In this document: piece by piece, positions 1 to 7,160 of the stretch
Layout: each line of letters opens with the position of its first letter
Position numbering within the stretch: the first letter of the stretch is position 1
Virus record (IMG/VR): IMGVR_UViG_3300032246_002041
Span: 1-22,544 of that record
Origin: a virus
DNA: 22,544 nucleotides
Strand: one strand, 5' to 3'
The notes under the pieces: model-generated
The model's database searches: none
What the model saw: only the letters and a program-made list of their open reading frames with translations
Told to the model about the DNA's origin: nothing
Made by a program: the position numbers and the translations under genes

Positions 1-219
1 AGGGTATATGAGGGTACTTAACGGGCCAATATACCGGAGCTCGACCACACCAGTTCGTTCGATGAGATCATCACTCTCAATATTGAACCTTGCATTTTGA
101 AAAACAAATTCTCCATCGAGCGATTTGCCTAACACATCTGTGAAGTGCGTGGGGTCGCATGGTACTGTTATCGGGTTAGGCATCCTGTGCCCACGGAAAG
201 TGCATGTTTGAGGGATCAT
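1..219 (-). CDS. Partial hypothetical protein, 3' end outside window
   Basis: An open frame of 73 codons starts at the ATG at 219-217 and is still open at the left edge. It begins MIPQTCTFRGHRMPNPI. The start lies 3 bases after the stop of the ASCH-like gene, so it is the next gene of the leftward early operon. There is no Shine-Dalgarno sequence; a second ATG at 183 is also possible. I do not recognise the family. Base composition here is more AT-rich than in the central operon, as in the neighbouring ASCH-like gene, which suggests that this distal end of the operon is an accessory, exchangeable part. Confidence 0.6.
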   Translation of the reverse strand, partial: MIPQTCTFRGHRMPNPITVPCDPTHFTDVLGKSLDGEFVFQNARFNIESDDLIERTGVVELRYIGPLSTLIYP

Positions 220-222
220 AAT

Positions 223-531
223 TTATTCAATACTCGAAACTGATAGATTTACTAGCACGCAAACTCCGATACAAGCAGCCGGACCTTTCTTATCACCATA
301 GCAAGCCGTCCAGCCCGGCAAAGATTCAGGGGAATAATCCTTCCTAAAATTGAAAATAAAACCACCCAATCTCCTGCTTTTTCCATAGCCACATGAAAGA
401 ACTACAGACCTTCCGAGCGGACAGTTCTTTTCATTCCACCGATTCCCATAGAGTCGGAATTCCTCACTTTTTTCTCCCCGCTCAAATGCCTCAAAGAATT
501 CCTTTTTGAGGGGGATGAAAAGAGGCTTCAT
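223..531 (-). CDS. ASCH/PUA-like small protein
   Basis: This 102-residue protein starts MKPLFIPLKKEFFEAFERG. The pattern 'substrate-strand, then E-x-F-E-A-F-x-x-G-E-K-x-x-E-F-R, then W-N-E, then G-R-x-V-V-L-S-x-G-Y-G' looks like phage-borne ASCH-type (PUA-fold) domains, which are thought to bind RNA or modified nucleotides. That is a fold-level guess from pattern, not a search result. Its ATG overlaps the TGA of the upstream gene as ATGA, so translation is probably coupled. The gene is AT-richer than the transposition genes. In related phages such proteins sit among early accessory genes with no proven role, and none is claimed here. Confidence 0.6.
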   Translation of the reverse strand: MKPLFIPLKKEFFEAFERGEKSEEFRLYGNRWNEKNCPLGRSVVLSCGYGKSRRLGGFIFNFRKDYSPESLPGWTACYGDKKGPAACIGVCVLVNLSVSSIE

Positions 532-887
532 ACTGCGAAAAGCAGGGCTTGGCCACTATGGACCTCGCGGAGGTCGGGGCGCTTTCCGGTGAGGCAGTTA
601 TGACGGGAGAGACGCCAGTGGCGGACCTTCTTCAGCTCGGCGATTCCATGCTGGCGGAGGCGGTTCTCGATCTTCTTCCAATCAGTTTCTGGAAGGTGGC
701 GGTGGTGGATGAATCCATGGGATCCCTCTGAGGTAGAGGAGACAGCAAAGTCATCCAGGAGGCCGCTCTTGCCCTCCTTCGCACGGAGATCCCGATCACA
801 GAGCTCGAAGCGCTCGCAGAGCTCCTTCGTGCAGACAAAGCCCCCGCGCTCTAGCAGAAATAGTTCGATGCGGAGCGCGAGATCCAT
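528..887 (-). CDS. Small winged-helix-like protein
   Basis: The gene encodes 119 residues from MDLALRIELFLLERGGFVC. A longer frame extends upstream, but its N-terminus is arginine/serine-rich shadow sequence of the next gene, so I chose the ATG at 887. Residues about 1-50 read as a helix-turn-helix (LLERGGFVCTKELCERFEL, DRDLRA), followed by a possible beta wing around GFIHH and a basic helix (RLRQHGIAELKKVRHW). DNA binding is therefore likely but unproven. The leader is pyrimidine-rich with TTTCAC repeats and lacks a Shine-Dalgarno sequence. It could be a middle or late regulator filling the slot of Mor in Mu, but I see no clear Mor/C family signature. Confidence 0.6.
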   Translation of the reverse strand: MDLALRIELFLLERGGFVCTKELCERFELCDRDLRAKEGKSGLLDDFAVSSTSEGSHGFIHHRHLPETDWKKIENRLRQHGIAELKKVRHWRLSRHNCLTGKRPDLREVHSGQALLFAV

Positions 888-935
888 GGGGAAAAAGTGA
901 AAGGTGAAAAGTGAAAGGTTAAAACGGGCAATCGG
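888..935 (-). repeat. Short CACTTTTCAC-type repeats in leader
   Basis: Read on the minus strand, the spacer between the 161-residue gene and the winged-helix gene holds three related units: CCTTTCAC, TTTTCAC and CCTTTCAC, then TTTTTCCCC before the ATG. It is a low-complexity pyrimidine tract with no Shine-Dalgarno motif. A comparable A/C-rich doubled motif precedes the connector gene at 19746. Confidence 0.5.
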
Positions 936-1404
936 CAGCGACCCGCTCCGGTGCGAAGTCGGGCTTCTTGAACTTGGCAGCCATGCCAGGGATGAAATCC
1001 ACATCCTTTGGGTTGTGAGCATAGGCACGGTTGTGGACCGTGTTGCGGAACTTCTCCAGATCATCCTTGGAGAGCTCCTGCCAGCAGCCGAGGCCGTAGA
1101 GATCACGGGAGAGCCCTTCCAGATACTGCGGGCTGAACTCCGCATCGGCAGCATCCTTAAGCACCCGCCAGATCATCTTCTCGCGCTCTGGATCACGGAA
1201 CTTCTTCTCGCCGGTAATCGAGGCGCAAAACTTCAAGTAGGCATCGAGGTGCTTATTGCCGAACTCCTTCATACTGGCTGGGCATCCGGCCTCCTTGTGG
1301 AGGGCATAGCGGCGGGCTGAGTCACTGTTTTTCCACCCCATGAACTCACAGACCGTCGCCCATTGCCGCCAGTAGAGAGTCGTCTGTTTGGAGGAAAGAG
1401 CCAT
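919..1404 (-). CDS. Hypothetical early protein in the GemA/gp16 position
   Basis: The protein has 161 residues from MALSSKQTTLYWRQWATVC. The frame is open further upstream, but that part overlaps the 48-residue gene at 1412-1558 and is low complexity, so the ATG at 1404 is preferred. The N-terminal part (LSSKQTTLYWRQW...EFMGW, then HKEAG and MKEFGNKHLDAYL) appears helical with conserved-looking Trp and His. The C-terminal part (YLEGLSRDLYGLG, then L..FRNTVHNR) is also helical. In Mu the equivalent part of the early operon carries gp16/GemA, a gyrase-associated regulator. The position fits, but I do not see the GemA signature, so function is unknown. Confidence 0.65.
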   Translation of the reverse strand: MALSSKQTTLYWRQWATVCEFMGWKNSDSARRYALHKEAGCPASMKEFGNKHLDAYLKFCASITGEKKFRDPEREKMIWRVLKDAADAEFSPQYLEGLSRDLYGLGCWQELSKDDLEKFRNTVHNRAYAHNPKDVDFIPGMAAKFKKPDFAPERVAADCPF

Positions 1405-1411
1405 GGGAGAA

Positions 1412-1558
1412 TTAGCGCTTGTAGCCCCAGGTGACGGTGGCGGTGATCCCGAATGCGCAGAGCCAATAGCAGGCATCAGCCCATGAGCGACGGCTTCCCC
1501 ACCAGGCGCAGTTCACCAGATAGAGGCTCATGATGATGTAGTTAAAAAGAGGTCCCAT
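1412..1558 (-). CDS. 48-residue membrane micro-protein
   Basis: The frame begins MGPLFNYIIMSLYLVNCAWW and ends TWGYKR. It has a strong Shine-Dalgarno sequence, AGGAGG, six bases before the ATG, and its ATG overlaps the upstream stop as TGATG. Two short hydrophobic stretches (residues about 4-20 and 31-45) are rich in Trp, Tyr and Cys, suggesting a small inner-membrane hairpin. The stop is 7 bases before the next start. The ribosome site and tight packing make it a real gene; the function is unknown. Confidence 0.7.
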   Translation of the reverse strand: MGPLFNYIIMSLYLVNCAWWGSRRSWADACYWLCAFGITATVTWGYKR

Positions 1559-1995
1559 CACACACCTCCTAGTTTTTTACGAAGCTCAGAGAAGCCCTCT
1601 GCCAGTTCTTCGCGGCTCAGTGGCTCTTCTTCCTGGGGAAGTGTTTGCATGGGTGCTGCTGTGACCTTCCTCTCCTTGATCCGGCGAGAGCGGCGGTTGG
1701 TACGGAATAGGAGGACCATGTCGCGGAATCCCTCTGGATTACGCAGGATCGTGGAGGGGCGGAGAGACCAGCTGGCCTTCCCGTCGTTCTTCTCCCGGCG
1801 CATCTCGCGCACGGCTCCCTCGATATCGGTGATCGAGAAGGGGCCGCTCTCATCCTCCTCCAGAGGAGCCATCTCCTGGAGGAAGTCCCACCAGATCCGC
1901 TCATCACCCATGGAGGGACGGAGTGCAGGGAGATTGCATGCGGAGTGCAGCGCCTTGTGAAAGGTGGCGACCTGTTCGCGGGTGATCCGGTTCAT
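1558..1995 (-). CDS. Hypothetical early protein
   Basis: This 145-residue soluble protein begins MNRITREQVATFHKALHSA. The middle holds WWDFLQEMAPLEED, and residues about 76-100 read WSLRPSTILRNPEGF followed by a basic patch with RTNRRSRRIKERK. A 'W-x-L-R-P-x-x-I-L-R-N-P-E-x-F' block next to a basic tail resembles short motifs in some phage replication accessory proteins, but this is only a resemblance. The start lies 5 bases after the stop of the 57-residue gene with no clear Shine-Dalgarno sequence. Confidence 0.65.
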   Translation of the reverse strand: MNRITREQVATFHKALHSACNLPALRPSMGDERIWWDFLQEMAPLEEDESGPFSITDIEGAVREMRREKNDGKASWSLRPSTILRNPEGFRDMVLLFRTNRRSRRIKERKVTAAPMQTLPQEEEPLSREELAEGFSELRKKLGGV

Positions 1996-2000
1996 CGTGG

Positions 2001-2174
2001 TTATTTCAGGCCGGTGATGGCGACGGTGAAGGTGGTGCCGGGCAGCGTCCCTGTGAGCTTCTTGGACTCAGTGACGGCACTGGACAGATCGGTGAAGACC
2101 ATGATGGGGAAGCTGGAGGTTCCGAGGGGGGTGCGCTTGTGCTGAAGCAGGATGTAGGCGGATTTCTTGCTCAT
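2001..2174 (-). CDS. 57-residue hypothetical protein
   Basis: The frame begins MSKKSAYILLQHKRTP and ends TVAITGLK. It has AAGG a few bases before the ATG, and the ATG overlaps the stop of the 38-codon frame upstream as ATGA. The composition (alternating hydrophobic and polar residues, many Thr and Ser) suggests a small beta-rich domain. No family is recognised. Its coding reality rests on the start signal, the 5-base spacing to the next gene and the lack of another explanation for the space. Confidence 0.6.
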   Translation of the reverse strand: MSKKSAYILLQHKRTPLGTSSFPIMVFTDLSSAVTESKKLTGTLPGTTFTVAITGLK

Positions 2175-2287
2175 GATCCTTTACGGTTGCGGCGGATGAT
2201 CATTGTGGTGAGGAGGTATGGGAGAGATAGGGATCGGCGCAGGACCAACAGCAGCAGCAGTGAGTTGAGTGTCCTGTAGGTCTTCAC
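2171..2287 (-). CDS. Possible 38-codon membrane micro-protein
   Basis: A GTG-started frame fits exactly between two genes: its GTG overlaps the upstream TGA as GTGA, and its own TGA overlaps the downstream ATG as ATGA. It reads (V)KTYRTLNSLLLLLVLRR and ends RRNRKGS, a short hydrophobic run followed by a basic tail. There is no convincing ribosome site, so expression would depend on coupling. It may equally be spacer that happens to be open. Confidence 0.35.
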   Translation of the reverse strand: MKTYRTLNSLLLLLVLRRSLSLPYLLTTMIIRRNRKGS

Positions 2288-2421
2288 GCTTTGCGGATGA
2301 AAGAATACCGGCCCAAGCGTGGAGCACGGAGAGGATCGTTTTGACGGCGGGACTTCCCGAGGCAGTAGCCGGTGATGAATCCGGAACCTGCAGCAGCTAG
2401 GACGATGAGGGTGATGATCAT
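2284..2421 (-). CDS. 45-residue single-helix membrane protein
   Basis: The frame begins MIITLIVLAAAGSGFITGYC and ends SFIRKA. The first 22 residues form one transmembrane helix with Gly and Ala packing positions; the rest is basic, so the C-terminus is probably cytoplasmic. The ATG overlaps the preceding TGA as ATGA. A longer frame reading into this one from upstream is Ser/Pro/Arg-rich and overlaps the 67-residue gene, so the internal ATG is preferred. Function unknown. Confidence 0.6.
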   Translation of the reverse strand: MIITLIVLAAAGSGFITGYCLGKSRRQNDPLRAPRLGRYSFIRKA

Positions 2422-2621
2422 GGCTTGGGGGTATTGAATTGAGGTTGGATCGCGAAGCGGGCGGTGCAGGAGAGGCCTGCCGCCATGAAGAGACAGAGCA
2501 TGGTAAGGGCGCTTTCCCCAAGGGCCAACCCGATGACCATCAGCACGAGTGATAGAAGAGCGATGGCGTAGAGGAAGCCTGCGGCGATGCCGCAGGTGAG
2601 GATCTTCTCTTGCTGGCTCAT
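2418..2621 (-). CDS. 67-residue membrane protein
   Basis: This protein begins MSQQEKILTCGIAAGFLYAI and has two hydrophobic helices (residues about 8-33 and 38-53), with the C-terminal tail ending FNTPKP. It has the best ribosome site of the operon (AAGGAGG, five bases before ATG), located within the last codons of gam, and an ATGA overlap with the gam stop. It could be an inner-membrane accessory protein such as a superinfection factor, but nothing in the sequence shows this. Confidence 0.7.
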   Translation of the reverse strand: MSQQEKILTCGIAAGFLYAIALLSLVLMVIGLALGESALTMLCLFMAAGLSCTARFAIQPQFNTPKP

Positions 2622-3193
2622 TTGCCCTCCTTGGATGCTTGGGCTGTGGTGACTTGCTTGCCCTCTGTCTCGGTGATGAAGGGATCGACGAAGAAGGTCT
2701 CCTCCTGGTCGACGCGGACACCGATTTCGCGGAGCTCGGCGCTGGAGATGTTCTTCGAGGTGAAGGCCGAGATCAGACCCTCCTTATCGACCTCTTCCTT
2801 GATGCGGGTGAAGGCAGCACCCCACTTCACCGAGCTGAGCATGTGCAGCACGCGTGCAAAGGTGAATCCCGAGAGCGTCTTGAGTTTCGGCATGCCGGTG
2901 CGGAATCCGATGATCCCCTGGGAGAACTCCAGCGACTTCTTCTTGCCGAACTCCTCGGGGTTGGCGAGCGCCCAGTCGCGCACCTGATCGGTCAGGGAGT
3001 CGATGCGGGCGGAGAGATTACCGAGGGTCGCCTCGTAGCGGGAGCGCACTGCGGCGATCTCGGTATCGAGGTCAGCGGTGAGGCCGTTATGCTTGATCGT
3101 CAGCTCCGTGATCTGGCTGACGATGCTCTCGGCCTGATCTCGGGAGACGGGGGCTGGAAGGGCGGTGGTCTTGATGCGGGTTTTCTTGGTCAT
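2618..3193 (-). CDS. gam: Gam-like host-nuclease inhibitor
   Basis: This 191-residue protein matches the Mu Gam family, which binds the ends of double-stranded DNA as a dimer and shields them from host exonucleases. Diagnostic features are a long N-terminal coiled coil (residues about 15-75, with Q-A-E-S-I-V through R-I-D-S-L-T-D-Q-V) and the family block WALANPEEFGKKKSLEF, followed by GIIGFRTGMPKLKTL. The start at 3193 follows the upstream stop by 24 bases, and the leader is A/C-rich (AAATCCGAACGAACAACC) with no Shine-Dalgarno sequence. It lies downstream of MuA and MuB as in Mu. Length is close to the usual size of about 170-180 residues. Confidence 0.92.
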   Translation of the reverse strand: MTKKTRIKTTALPAPVSRDQAESIVSQITELTIKHNGLTADLDTEIAAVRSRYEATLGNLSARIDSLTDQVRDWALANPEEFGKKKSLEFSQGIIGFRTGMPKLKTLSGFTFARVLHMLSSVKWGAAFTRIKEEVDKEGLISAFTSKNISSAELREIGVRVDQEETFFVDPFITETEGKQVTTAQASKEGK

Positions 3194-3217
3194 GGTGGTG
3201 GTTGTTCGTTCGGATTT

Positions 3218-3415
3218 TTACTTGGACTGACGGTTGTTCTTTGGAGTGGCGAGGAGGGTGGTGAGGTCGCAGGCCTTGAGGGCGTTCTCGGCATTCGCTG
3301 CCTCCTGGCGGCAGGGGTAGCAGATATTTCCAAGAGCCGGATCGTGCAGATCCGTATCGGTTGGGACTTCACAGACGCAGCAGAGGGGCTGCTCCTTGTT
3401 CATCACTTCAGTCAT
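3218..3415 (-). CDS. 65-residue CxxC zinc-ribbon-like protein
   Basis: The protein begins MTEVMNKEQPLCCVC and contains two Cys pairs, CCVC near residue 12 and CYPC near residue 32, separated by about 20 residues. This is the spacing of a small zinc ribbon. The remainder is helical (RQEAANAENALKACDLTTLL). The ATG overlaps the stop of the next cysteine-rich gene as ATGA. Start could also be Met5. Together with its neighbour it forms a pair of tiny metal-binding-type proteins between MuB and Gam. Nucleic-acid or protein binding is possible; the role is unknown. Confidence 0.65.
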   Translation of the reverse strand: MTEVMNKEQPLCCVCEVPTDTDLHDPALGNICYPCRQEAANAENALKACDLTTLLATPKNNRQSK

Positions 3416-3588
3416 GGATGAAGGGGGTTAGGCTCTAGGGATTGAGGCTCTAGGTCTGATGGTGTCGGAGCGATACCGCTGCCCTTGCAATCCTGACACT
3501 TCACGCCTCGGGCAGTTCCATTCCGCTCCGTCCAGACATGCTTTCCTTGTCCCTCGCAGGAGCTGCAGCGTTTAGGTTGCTTGCTCAT
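3412..3588 (-). CDS. 58-residue DnaJ-type CxxCxGxG protein
   Basis: From MSKQPKRCSSCEGQGK the protein has two CxxCxGxG repeats (CSSCEGQG and CQDCKGSG), the zinc-binding repeat of DnaJ central domains; four Cys would bind one zinc. The rest is a Pro-rich tail (PTPSDLEPQSLEPNPLHP). A frame open further upstream is rejected because a strong GGAGG sits four bases before the ATG at 3588. The ATG overlaps the previous TGA as ATGA. There is no J domain, so it is not a DnaJ co-chaperone by itself. Single-zinc proteins of this sort occur in many phages with unknown role. Confidence 0.72.
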   Translation of the reverse strand: MSKQPKRCSSCEGQGKHVWTERNGTARGVKCQDCKGSGIAPTPSDLEPQSLEPNPLHP

Positions 3589-3800
3589 GCAACCTCCTTT
3601 TTCTTGGAGGGATCCGTCCAGGTAATGACACGACAACGATCCTCGATCTTCAGATCGATTGGCGCGTAGCCGTAGATTTTCCTAATGAGTCGGAGTGCAG
3701 CATCGTTGAAGCCCTGCGAGGAAGTTGCCTTGTAGCCACCGGCACGGACTGTGATCGTGCTCCGGGTCTCGCTAAACGTGATCTTGAGTGATTCTCTCAT
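3585..3800 (-). CDS. 71-residue hypothetical protein
   Basis: This small soluble protein begins MRESLKITFSETRSTITVRAGG and has alternating beta-type segments, a short helix (FNDAALRLIRKIYG) and a Lys-rich end. It starts five bases after the MuB-like stop and overlaps the next gene as ATGA. No family recognised. It may act with the transposition proteins, but only its position suggests so. Confidence 0.6.
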   Translation of the reverse strand: MRESLKITFSETRSTITVRAGGYKATSSQGFNDAALRLIRKIYGYAPIDLKIEDRCRVITWTDPSKKKEVA

Positions 3801-3805
3801 GGCCG

Positions 3806-4978
3806 TTATTTCCAGTTGCCCTCGGGCTGGCTGTTGGACTTGATGAGGAGGTCGGCTCCGACGAAGTGGACCCAGTTGGTATCCTCATCCTTCTTGGCAG
3901 CCAGTTTCTTGGCGTACCGGATGCGCTCGCTGATGGCCAGGAGCCCCTCTTGCTCGGCAATCTGCCGGAGGAGGTCGTAGGGCTTCTCCACATGGCCCTT
4001 CCAGATGATCTGGGCGGACTTCTCGGGGAACTCCATGCCGTTGGCTTCAAGAATGGCCGTGAGGTCGGCCTTGGTGGGCATCGTCGGGAGCGTCAGCTTG
4101 TGGGGGCCGCGTCGCACCAGCTGCTCCATCTCGGAGTGTTGGCCTGGCTTGATCTGCTCCATGAGGAGGCGGGTGCCGCAGAGGACCATGCCGCAGCCGC
4201 TCTTATCGTGGATCTCGCGGATCACCTCCAGGCAGGAGAAGAAGCTCCCCTTGCGGTAGGTGTAGGAGAGCAGGTGGAGCTCATCGAGAATCAGGAGCAT
4301 CTCGGGGGAGAGCGCCTTGATGATGTAGGCGACCAGATCGCGGGTATTCCCCCCGGAGCTCACACCCAGCGCGGAGGCGATATTCTTGACCAGCCCTCCG
4401 AGACCGCTGGCAGCTTCCATGCGGACGTAGGGAGTGGAGCCGTGGTTGTTGTGATGGGCGTAGTTCTCTAGAGCCCAGGTCTTGCCGATATGGGAGCTGC
4501 CGATGATGAAGGCAGCGGTCTTGCTCTCGCGGGCCAGATCGCAGAGCGTCCAGACCTTGCGGGCCGTGGGCGTGAGCACGAACTCCTCTCGACCCTTGAA
4601 GCGCTTCTTCTGCCGGGAGAGCCATTCGCGAGCCGACTTGGCGAGCTTCTCGGGGATCTCCAGGCGGGCACCGGTACCGTGCTGGGTATACTTGCCGGTG
4701 TAGATGCGGGTGACGGTCGTCTTGTCGTAGCCTACCTCTTCGGCGAAGTCTGCCAGGGTGAAGGGGTGCTTCTCATCGATCGACCAGAGGAAGCAATCCA
4801 CGAGAATCTGGCGACGCTCGGCCACGCAGTGACTCATGTTGGCTCGGATGTCGTGAGCGCTGAAGTTCCAGCTCTGGCGGACGGTGCCTCCGCTGTTGCG
4901 GAAAATCACTGGGGTCTCCTCCTTGGAGGCGAGCAGGGTGGTGCTGACTTCGGGTTTGTTTTCGGTGGTGGTGGGCAT
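3806..4978 (-). CDS. MuB-like AAA+ ATPase, transposition target-DNA protein
   Basis: A 390-residue ATPase of the MuB/TniB type. Such proteins bind target DNA as ATP-dependent filaments, stimulate the transposase and give target immunity. Visible parts are an N-terminal helix-turn-helix at residues about 73-96 (FTLADFAEEVGYDKTTVTRI), as in Mu B, Walker A GSSHIGKT (160-167), Walker B LLILDELH (228-235), and a sensor-like stretch GMVLCGTR (263-270). The C-terminal third is helical (PYDLLRQIAEQEG). It is longer than Mu B (312 residues), mainly at the N-terminus, with about 70 extra residues before the helix-turn-helix. It lies 32 bases downstream of the transposase, after an A/C-rich leader with the CCGAAC box. 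Confidence 0.9.
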   Translation of the reverse strand: MPTTTENKPEVSTTLLASKEETPVIFRNSGGTVRQSWNFSAHDIRANMSHCVAERRQILVDCFLWSIDEKHPFTLADFAEEVGYDKTTVTRIYTGKYTQHGTGARLEIPEKLAKSAREWLSRQKKRFKGREEFVLTPTARKVWTLCDLARESKTAAFIIGSSHIGKTWALENYAHHNNHGSTPYVRMEAASGLGGLVKNIASALGVSSGGNTRDLVAYIIKALSPEMLLILDELHLLSYTYRKGSFFSCLEVIREIHDKSGCGMVLCGTRLLMEQIKPGQHSEMEQLVRRGPHKLTLPTMPTKADLTAILEANGMEFPEKSAQIIWKGHVEKPYDLLRQIAEQEGLLAISERIRYAKKLAAKKDEDTNWVHFVGADLLIKSNSQPEGNWK

Positions 4979-5010
4979 GGTGCGTTCGGGGTGTTTGGTT
5001 TGGTTGGGTG

Positions 5011-6918
5011 TTAGAGCAGGTCTTCTGCGCTAAAGTTGGTGGAGTCGTCGGCCGTGCTGGCTAGGGCGTAGGAGTCGGGTTGTTCCTCCGTCTCATCCAG
5101 GAGGCCGGAGGCATCGACTGAGCGGAGCATGCGGACGCGTGCTCGCTCCTCGGAGGTCATGGGGGCTCCGGAGACCACGGCTGCGTTGTGCCGGGCATTG
5201 GCAGCCTTCTCTCGAGCCTCTTTCATGTGGCGGGCGCGGAAGGGAGCCAGCGCCTCAGCCTCGGCCTTGGAGGCCCGCCCGCAGGCTTCTGCGACGGCTC
5301 GGAGATCAGCCCTGTCGACTGAGGTGATGCGGGGGCAGGCGGTGACGAAGCGACCCTTCGCGTCGAAGCACCAGATCACCTCGGGAGTATAAGGATTCAG
5401 AATCGTGGAGTAGCGCTCTCCCTCGGTGAGGAGTCGGGCGTCGAAGCGGAGGACATCACCGGAGAGCTCCCCGTCGCGTGTCTCGATCATGCCGCGTCGC
5501 ACCGAGCGCTCTTCGCCTGAATCGGGGAGGAGAATAGAGGCTACTGCCTGAGGACGGAGGCGTGTGAGTTCACGCGTTCCAGGACGGAAGACTTCGTTCG
5601 GGGATTTGCGGCGCATCCCGCCGCTGCGGAGATCAGGCACGTAGTGCATATCCCATCCTTCTAGCTGGTGATCGGTACGGTCATTGATGCGCTGGTAGAT
5701 CTCTTTGGCGATGATCCGAAACTGCTGGATCGTCATGATATCCCAGCGGAGCATCTCCTGACGCTCCGGAGGCAGATAGGTCATGGCTGCGAGCAGGGCA
5801 TCGTTGCGCTTGAGCATTCCATGCAGCTGCTCAGGGCGGTGATCGGTATCCTTGCCGGTCTGTCCAGGGAGAGCGGCCATCTCGTTGTGGATGAGGTTAC
5901 CGAGGGTTTCGAGCGCCGCCTTGAAGCGGAAGTTTCCCTTCGCCCTGCCTGCGTATTGGTGCGCGGCAGCGGCAGCGCCCTCCATGCCGGATCGTGCGAC
6001 GGTCACTAGCCCCCCTGTCTCTTCGTGCAAGAAGCGCTCCAAATCCGAGTGGATCGCGGCGGTGCCATGCTCGACGACGAGCGTGGTGCCACGGTGAGAG
6101 TAGCCGGTGCCACCCAGGACCATGGCGAGCAGGAAGCGCATGTCGGCTTCCTTGAGTCCCTCCATGGTGCCATCCGCACGCTCGGTCCGCACACGCATTC
6201 CCCAGGCGAACTTATTGGCGGAGTAGAGATCGAGGGCGTGGAACTCCAGAGGACGGCCGCTCTTGCGCTGATCGATGTGGTTGACGAAGTGATCATGCCA
6301 GATGTCATCGAACATGTAGTGAGAGCCCACCCAGAGGTTGGCACGTGTCGTGTAGACCAGCTGCCGCTCGCTTGCAGCGGCGCTGCGGCCGATGCGGGCA
6401 TTCTTGAGCTCGTACTTGGTAGGGATGTGGCGCATGAGGTTGCGCTCGCCCCACCCGAAGGGGAATCCGCTCTCTGAGTTCATCGGTGTGGCTGTGATCA
6501 CCTCTCCCTTGACGTAGTCGCGGCGCAGGGCACGGATCGCCGCCTGGGAGGAGCGCTGATAGCGCTCGCAGTAGGTCTTGAGCAGTTCCTTGTCCGCATG
6601 GGAGAGGGATCTGGACTCGCTGGCATTCCATGCGGCGGGTCCGCAGAGACGGCGGTCGATGATGGCCGACCATCCGGAGCGCTTCACCAGGTAGAACTTC
6701 TTGCGGATCGTCCCCTCACTCTGACCGCTCCGGTCAGCGAGATCGGCGATGGCCTTGGAGACCCCGCGCTCCATAATGAGCAATGGGGAGAGCAACTCAC
6801 GCCAGAAGAGGAAGTCCTCGCGTGCCCTGGTCGGCAGGGTGGCCAGATCGGAAGGCAGCATCTCTGATCCGGCGAAGGGAATGAGAGATGAGGATGAAGG
6901 TAGGAGAATCGTGCTCAT
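5011..6918 (-). CDS. MuA-like DDE transposase
   Basis: This 635-residue protein is the strand-transfer transposase. Residues about 30-130 form helical DNA-binding segments (EGTIRKKFYLVKRSGW). The catalytic RNase H-like core spans about 195-355: first acidic site near D204/D205 (MFDDIWHD), second near E283 (VVEHGTAAI) where most relatives have D-N-G, and third near E337 (FKAALETLG). A beta-barrel-like region (about 450-530) and a basic helical tail with RARHMKEAREKAA (about 570-590) follow, as in the MuA C-terminal domains that contact MuB. The ATG at 6918 overlaps the previous TGA as ATGA, so I reject the upstream extension of 43 codons. Size is near that of MuA (663). Recombination ends were not found. 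Confidence 0.92.
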   Translation of the reverse strand: MSTILLPSSSSLIPFAGSEMLPSDLATLPTRAREDFLFWRELLSPLLIMERGVSKAIADLADRSGQSEGTIRKKFYLVKRSGWSAIIDRRLCGPAAWNASESRSLSHADKELLKTYCERYQRSSQAAIRALRRDYVKGEVITATPMNSESGFPFGWGERNLMRHIPTKYELKNARIGRSAAASERQLVYTTRANLWVGSHYMFDDIWHDHFVNHIDQRKSGRPLEFHALDLYSANKFAWGMRVRTERADGTMEGLKEADMRFLLAMVLGGTGYSHRGTTLVVEHGTAAIHSDLERFLHEETGGLVTVARSGMEGAAAAAHQYAGRAKGNFRFKAALETLGNLIHNEMAALPGQTGKDTDHRPEQLHGMLKRNDALLAAMTYLPPERQEMLRWDIMTIQQFRIIAKEIYQRINDRTDHQLEGWDMHYVPDLRSGGMRRKSPNEVFRPGTRELTRLRPQAVASILLPDSGEERSVRRGMIETRDGELSGDVLRFDARLLTEGERYSTILNPYTPEVIWCFDAKGRFVTACPRITSVDRADLRAVAEACGRASKAEAEALAPFRARHMKEAREKAANARHNAAVVSGAPMTSEERARVRMLRSVDASGLLDETEEQPDSYALASTADDSTNFSAEDLL

Positions 6919-7160
6919 AAGGTGATCAGTGGTGAGGGCCTGTAGGCGGCCGAATGGATGTACTCCCAGATCAGCTCGATGGCTGGTGGGCGATGAGTGA
7001 AGATCGATCCAGCCGCGCAGAGTAGGGAGACCTCCCCACCCGGCCACTCCAGCGCAATGCCCCAGACCGGTGCGTAGAGCAGCGTGCCATCGGGAGAGAT
7101 CCCGAAGGCGCAGGATCGCTTCCGTGCGACGTAGGCGATATTCTCAGGAATTTGGGGCAT
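6915..7160 (-). CDS. 81-residue hypothetical protein upstream of transposase
   Basis: The protein begins MPQIPENIAYVARKRSC and shows a compact beta-rich pattern (AFGISPDGTLLYAPVWGIALEW). Its stop overlaps the transposase start as ATGA, so it probably sets the level of transposase translation. The leader of 19 bases is C-rich with no Shine-Dalgarno sequence. I do not recognise a family. The frame could be a true accessory of transposition or just a coupling cistron. Confidence 0.6.
   Translation of the reverse strand: MPQIPENIAYVARKRSCAFGISPDGTLLYAPVWGIALEWPGGEVSLLCAAGSIFTHRPPAIELIWEYIHSAAYRPSPLITL

Noticed and set aside
919-1404. Confident GemA (gp16) call
   Set aside because: Position matches but the family motif is not visible, so the product is left as hypothetical.
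6919-7047. 43-codon extension of the transposase
   Set aside because: It overlaps the 81-residue gene in another frame, and the ATG at 6918 has an ATGA junction; the extension reads as shadow sequence.
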